From: an uncultured Micrococcales bacterium
GTDB lineage: Bacteria > Actinomycetota > Actinomycetes > S36-B12 > UBA10799
Reading direction: 5' to 3'
DNA: 8,883 nt
Assembly (NCBI GenBank): GCA_937952095.1
Contig: CALFYG010000183.1
Coordinates: forward strand, 1-8,883
The first letter of the stretch is position 1; each line of letters starts with the position of its first letter. The notes beneath the pieces are model-generated. The model made no database searches. It was not told where the DNA came from and was given only the letters and a program-made list of their open reading frames with translations. Positions 5,312 through 8,883 of this stretch are shown piece after piece. The position numbers and the translations under genes were made by a program.

Positions 5312-7542
5312 CAGGCGAAGTACGACGGCAGCACGCCCGCGGCGCGCTCCCGCATCTCGGCGATCCCCACCTCGATGTCGCCGATCTGCAGCACCTCGCC
5401 CAGACCGGAGTCGACGACGCCGATGCGTTCGCACGCGAACCTGCGCGCCCCGCACATCTCGGTGAAGCGCAACTCCTCCGAGCGCGGCACGACGACGACC
5501 GCCCGGGCCGCTGACTCCGAGAACAAGAATGTGAAGGCATCCACACCATCGGGCACCCAGGTCCGCGCCCCGATGCCTGCGCGCATCGCCATCTCCGCCA
5601 GGGCAAGGCCCACGCCACCGTCCGCGACGTCGTGCGCAGCGGTCAACATGCCGTCCCGGGAACCGGCGACGAGGATCTCGGCCAGCACCCGCTCGGCCTG
5701 CAGATCGACGGCCGGGGGCATCCCGGTGAGGATCCCCTGCAGCGTGGCGACTGCCGATCCGCCGAACTCCGGCCGGGTCTCGCCGAGCAAGTAGATGAGC
5801 TCGCCATCCGGTCCCCAGGCCATCGGGGTGCGTCGCGCGACATCGTCGAACACGCCGAGCACACCGACCACGGGCGTCGGATGGATCGCGGTCTCCCCCG
5901 TCTGGTTGTAGAAACTCACGTTCCCGCCGGTCACCGGGATCTTGAGTTCCAGACAGGCGTCAGCCAGACCGGTGACAGCCTGCGAGAACTGCCACATCAC
6001 GGCCGGGTCCTCCGGCGAGCCGAAGTTCAGGCAGTTGGTCACGGCCAGCGGTACGGCCCCGGTCGCTGCGACATTGCGGTAGGCCTCCGCGAGCGCGAGC
6101 TGGGTTCCGGAGTAGGGATCGAGTTCGACGAAGCGGGCGTTGCAGTCGGTGGCGATCGCCACCCCACGACCGGTCTCCTCGTCGATGCGCAGCACCCCCG
6201 CGTCCTCAGGCTGCGCCAGCGCCGTGTTGCCACGCACGTAGCGGTCGTACTGGTCGGTCACCCACGCCTTCGAGGCGTTGTTGGCCGAACCCAGCAGCGC
6301 CAGCAGCGTTTCGCGGGGTGGCGTGGGTTCGGGGTGTGTGGGCGCCGCCTGGCGGGGTTTGAGCCAGGCCGGCTCCTCCAACGGGCGGTTGTAGACCGGG
6401 CCATCGTGCGCGACCGTGCGCGGCGGGACATCCACCACGGTCTCGCCGTGCCATTCGATGACCAGGCGGTCGCCGGCCGTCACCTCCCCGATCACGGTGG
6501 CGGTGACCCCCCACTTCTCACATATCGCCATGAAGGCTTCGCGGTTGGCCGGCGTCACGACCGCGCACATGCGTTCCTGCGACTCACTCATGAGGATCTC
6601 TTCGGGTGTCAACGTCGCGTCGCGCAACGGCACCCGGTCCAGCCACACGTGCATCCCACCGTCACCGTTGGACGCCATCTCGGAGGTGGCACAACTCAGG
6701 CCCGCACCACCGAGGTCCTGGATACCTTCGATCAGCCCTGCGTGCAGGAGTTCGAGGGTGCATTCGATGAGCAACTTCTCGGTGAACGGGTCACCCACCT
6801 GCACGGCAGGACGCTTGCTAGGACCTGTCTCGTCGAAGCTCTCACTGGCCAGGACACTCACACCCCCGATGCCGTCGCCGCCGGTCAGCGCGCCGTACAG
6901 CACCACGAGGTTGCCCTCGCCGCGCGCACTGCTGACGTGGATGTCCTCGTGACGCATCGCTCCCACGCACAGGGCGTTCACGAGCGGGTTGGTCTGGTAG
7001 CACGTATCGAAGACGGTCTCACCGCCGATGTTGGGCAGACCCAGGCAGTTCCCGTAGCCGCCGACCCCAGCGACCACACCGTGGACGACACGGGCGGTGT
7101 CCGTCTCGGAGGGGTCCCCGAAGCGCAACTGGTCCATGACGGCCAGCGGTCGGGCGCCCATGCTCAAGATGTCGCGCACGATGCCGCCGACACCGGTGGC
7201 CGCACCTTGGTACGGCTCGATGTAGCTCGGGTGGTTGTGGCTCTCCACCTTGAACGTCACCGCCCAGCCGTCGCCGACGTCGACAACGCCGGCGTTCTCG
7301 CCGATGCCCACGAGCAGTGCCTCGGACTCAGGCGCCTTCTCGCCGAACTGTCGCAGGTGCACCTTGCTCGACTTGTAGGAGCAGTGTTCACTCCACATGA
7401 CCGAGTACATCGCCAACTCCGAACTCGTCGGCCGGCGGCCGAGGATGTCCCGGATGCGCTGGTACTCGTCGGGTTTGAGTCCGAGTTCGGCAAACGGCTG
7501 CGGGTGGTCGGGGGTCTGCGCGGCGTGCTCCACGGAATCCAT
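5311..7542 (-). CDS. purL: Phosphoribosylformylglycinamidine synthase subunit PurL
   Basis: PurL is the ATP-dependent synthetase subunit of FGAM synthase, step 4 of de novo purine synthesis: FGAR plus ATP plus ammonia gives FGAM. It is cytoplasmic and works with PurQ and PurS. At 743 residues it is the small bacterial type (Bacillus PurL is about 740), not the large single-chain enzyme with a fused glutaminase. Visible motifs include SVMWSEHCSYKSSK (47-60) with the conserved His53, KVESHNHPSYIEPYQGAATGVGG (98-120) and RDILSMGARPLA (123-134). Further on are GGAGLSCATSEMAS, ILMSESQERMCAV, AVTNCLNFGSPEDP, PVTGGNVSFYNQ and AHDVADGGVGLALAEMA. The ATG at 7542 lies 3 nt after the purQ stop. The long plus-strand frame across this region is its antisense shadow. 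Confidence 0.98.
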   Translation of the reverse strand: MDSVEHAAQTPDHPQPFAELGLKPDEYQRIRDILGRRPTSSELAMYSVMWSEHCSYKSSKVHLRQFGEKAPESEALLVGIGENAGVVDVGDGWAVTFKVESHNHPSYIEPYQGAATGVGGIVRDILSMGARPLAVMDQLRFGDPSETDTARVVHGVVAGVGGYGNCLGLPNIGGETVFDTCYQTNPLVNALCVGAMRHEDIHVSSARGEGNLVVLYGALTGGDGIGGVSVLASESFDETGPSKRPAVQVGDPFTEKLLIECTLELLHAGLIEGIQDLGGAGLSCATSEMASNGDGGMHVWLDRVPLRDATLTPEEILMSESQERMCAVVTPANREAFMAICEKWGVTATVIGEVTAGDRLVIEWHGETVVDVPPRTVAHDGPVYNRPLEEPAWLKPRQAAPTHPEPTPPRETLLALLGSANNASKAWVTDQYDRYVRGNTALAQPEDAGVLRIDEETGRGVAIATDCNARFVELDPYSGTQLALAEAYRNVAATGAVPLAVTNCLNFGSPEDPAVMWQFSQAVTGLADACLELKIPVTGGNVSFYNQTGETAIHPTPVVGVLGVFDDVARRTPMAWGPDGELIYLLGETRPEFGGSAVATLQGILTGMPPAVDLQAERVLAEILVAGSRDGMLTAAHDVADGGVGLALAEMAMRAGIGARTWVPDGVDAFTFLFSESAARAVVVVPRSEELRFTEMCGARRFACERIGVVDSGLGEVLQIGDIEVGIAEMRERAAGVLPSYFA

Positions 7543-7545
7543 GCC

Positions 7546-8214
7546 TCAGACCCCCGCCCGCTCGAGCAGCGACGTGAACAGGTTCAACCCGTCGGTCCCG
7601 GGACCGGTCAGCGCATCGATCGCGTGCTCAGGGTGCGGCATGAGCCCCACCACGTTGCCGGCCGCGTTGCTGATGCCGGCAATGTCGCGGCGGGATCCGT
7701 TCGGGTTGCTGCCGATGTAGCGGAAGACCACTCGGCCCTCACCCTCGAGGCGGTCGAGGGTCTGCTCGTCGGCGGTGTAGGCGCCCTCACCGTTCTTGAC
7801 CGGGATCACGATCTCCTCCTTGGGCTCGAAGGATCGCGTCCACGCCGTGTCCGCGTTCTCGACGCGCAGACCCTGGTCGCGGCAGACGAAGTGCAGGCTC
7901 TGGTTGCGCACGAGCGCCCCCGGCAGCAGGTGCGCCTCACAGAGGATCTGGAACCCGTTGCAGATACCGAGCACCGGCATCCCGCGTTCGGCGGCGTCGG
8001 TGATCTCCTGCATCACCGGCGCGAAGCGCGCGATCGCGCCGCAGCGCAGATAGTCGCCATAGGAGAACCCGCCTGGCAGCACGACCGCATCAACACCCTT
8101 GAGGTCGTGGTCGGCGTGCCACAGCGCCACCGCTTCGCCTCCGGCGTATCTCACCGCCCGTGAGGCGTCGATGTCATCGAGTGTTCCCGGGAAAGTGACG
8201 ACTCCTATGCGCAC
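7546..8214 (-). CDS. purQ: Phosphoribosylformylglycinamidine synthase glutaminase subunit PurQ
   Basis: PurQ hydrolyses glutamine and passes ammonia to PurL within the FGAM synthase complex. The protein has 222 residues, normal for the family, and is a class I (triad) glutamine amidotransferase. It begins MRIGVVTFPGTLDDIDASRA, shows PGGFSYGDYLRCGAIA (48-62), and carries the nucleophile Cys85 in VLGICNGFQIL. The remaining triad residues are His194 and Glu196 in MPHPEHA. The start is a GTG at 8214, 4 nt after the stop of the universal stress protein gene, with a GAGGGT run just before it. It is 3 nt upstream of purL, so the two subunits should be made together. In many actinobacteria purS precedes purQ; here that place is taken by the stress protein gene. 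Confidence 0.98.
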   Translation of the reverse strand: MRIGVVTFPGTLDDIDASRAVRYAGGEAVALWHADHDLKGVDAVVLPGGFSYGDYLRCGAIARFAPVMQEITDAAERGMPVLGICNGFQILCEAHLLPGALVRNQSLHFVCRDQGLRVENADTAWTRSFEPKEEIVIPVKNGEGAYTADEQTLDRLEGEGRVVFRYIGSNPNGSRRDIAGISNAAGNVVGLMPHPEHAIDALTGPGTDGLNLFTSLLERAGV

Positions 8215-8218
8215 ACCC

Positions 8219-8883
8219 TCACGGTACGACAGCCACCGAGCAGCCGGCCTTGTGCACCACCGCGTGGCTCACCGAACCCAACAACAGCCCCTTGAACCCA
8301 CCCAGGCCGCGGGACCCGACGACCAAGAGCGCGGCGTTCTCGCTGGCCTTCACCAGAGCTTTCACGGGCGAACCCTTCATGACCTCCTGACGCACCTTCA
8401 CGTCCGGGAAGTTCTCACGGAATCCGGCCATCGCCTCCGAGGTCTCGCGCAACTCCGTGTTGCCGTAGTCGCGGATCAGTACCTCAGGCTCGTAGCTGGG
8501 GACCTCGACCATCGACCAGGTGGGCGGGATCTCCCAACTGTGCACGACGTGCAGCGGCAGGCCGGCGAAACTGGCCTGCTCGAAGGCCCATTCCAGCGCC
8601 TTCAGCGAGTGTTCGGATCCGTCGACGCCCACCACGATGCCGTCCATGTCCGCGGCCGGTGGGCGCACCACCACAGTGGGGCACTTCGCGTGGGCCGCGA
8701 CCTGGCGGGACACGCTGCCCAGCAGGAATCCGGTGAGTCCGCCCGCGCCGTGACTTCCTACGACGACCATCTCGGCGCCCTCGGAGCGCTTCACCAGCGC
8801 CGCCGCCGTGCGCCCGGCCACCAGTTCTCCGACCGCGTTCACACCCATGTCGGCGGCGATCTGCGCGCCGACGTCATTGGCCG
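8219..8883 (-). CDS. Tandem universal stress protein (UspA family), N-terminus cut by window edge
   Basis: The frame stays open to the window edge, so the true start lies outside. 220 residues are visible of a usual tandem length near 290. The first domain is represented by its C-terminal part, ending in GSHGAGGLTGFLLGS and CPTVVVRP. The second domain is complete, starting at DGIVVGVDGSEHSLKALEWA and ending in GSRGLGGFKGLLLGS and CSVAVVP. Both domains keep the G-2x-G-9x-G-S pattern of ATP-binding Usp proteins, so nucleotide binding is likely. Such proteins are cytoplasmic and commonly tied to stress or slow growth in actinobacteria; the specific role here is unknown. Its stop is 4 nt before purQ on the same strand, suggesting co-transcription with the purine genes. 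An internal ATG at 8848 is not taken as the start, because conserved-looking coding sequence continues upstream of it. Confidence 0.92.
   Translation of the reverse strand, partial: ANDVGAQIAADMGVNAVGELVAGRTAAALVKRSEGAEMVVVGSHGAGGLTGFLLGSVSRQVAAHAKCPTVVVRPPAADMDGIVVGVDGSEHSLKALEWAFEQASFAGLPLHVVHSWEIPPTWSMVEVPSYEPEVLIRDYGNTELRETSEAMAGFRENFPDVKVRQEVMKGSPVKALVKASENAALLVVGSRGLGGFKGLLLGSVSHAVVHKAGCSVAVVP

Noticed and set aside
5311..5455. N-terminal extension of the acetyltransferase upstream of 5311
   Set aside because: The extra 48 codons are Arg-rich and lie inside purL in another frame. The ATG at the TGATG junction gives a normal GNAT N-terminus.
5632..8163. 843-codon open frame on the plus strand
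   Set aside because: It lies fully antisense to purL and purQ, whose motifs are complete. Its Arg/His/Gly/Val-rich translation is typical of the reverse strand of high-GC genes.

Overview
The window is high-GC and densely coded. It looks like an actinobacterial chromosome (Actinomycetota). The PurF N-terminus is of the type I associate with Streptomyces, the malic enzyme resembles mycobacterial Mez, and GTG starts with 1-4 nt gene junctions are common. I cannot place the genus from sequence alone. No tRNA, rRNA, transposase, CRISPR array or phage gene was seen.

Layout, left to right. 1-937 (minus) is the N-terminal 312 residues of PurF, cut by the window edge. 938-1191 is a 254-bp intergenic region between two divergent genes. 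It holds a perfect 17-bp inverted repeat with a 15-nt loop and a partial extra copy of one arm. 1192-2721 (plus) is the only plus-strand gene: a secreted, seven-bladed, Vgb-like beta-propeller protein with an Ig-like domain, a short collagen-like stretch and a very basic C-terminus. It runs tail-to-tail into, and overlaps by 11 bp, a minus-strand train of genes. In transcription order that train is: tandem universal stress protein (8883-8219, 5' end outside the window), purQ (8214-7546), purL (7542-5311), GNAT acetyltransferase (5311-4715), NAD(P)-malic enzyme (4680-2998) and a small SCP-like protein (3001-2711).

How the genes fit together. PurQ (glutaminase) and PurL (synthetase) form FGAM synthase, step 4 of de novo purine synthesis. 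PurF performs step 1, the committed step. The junctions usp-purQ (4 nt gap), purQ-purL (3 nt gap), purL-GNAT (1-nt TGATG overlap) and mez-scp (4-nt GTGA overlap) point to one co-transcribed, partly translationally coupled unit. PurS, the third subunit this small-type PurL needs, is not next to purQ and must lie elsewhere. The secreted propeller gene separates the SCP-like gene from purF, which I recall as neighbours in other actinobacteria, so it looks like an inserted or lineage-specific gene.

Most of the window is core metabolism and I do not see a convincing new multi-gene system. The points most worth a second look are the 17-bp palindrome, which may be a dispersed repeat, and the propeller protein. 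The latter has the Vgb fold signature but not one histidine, so it cannot carry Vgb's catalytic histidine, and its tail has 19 basic and no acidic residues.
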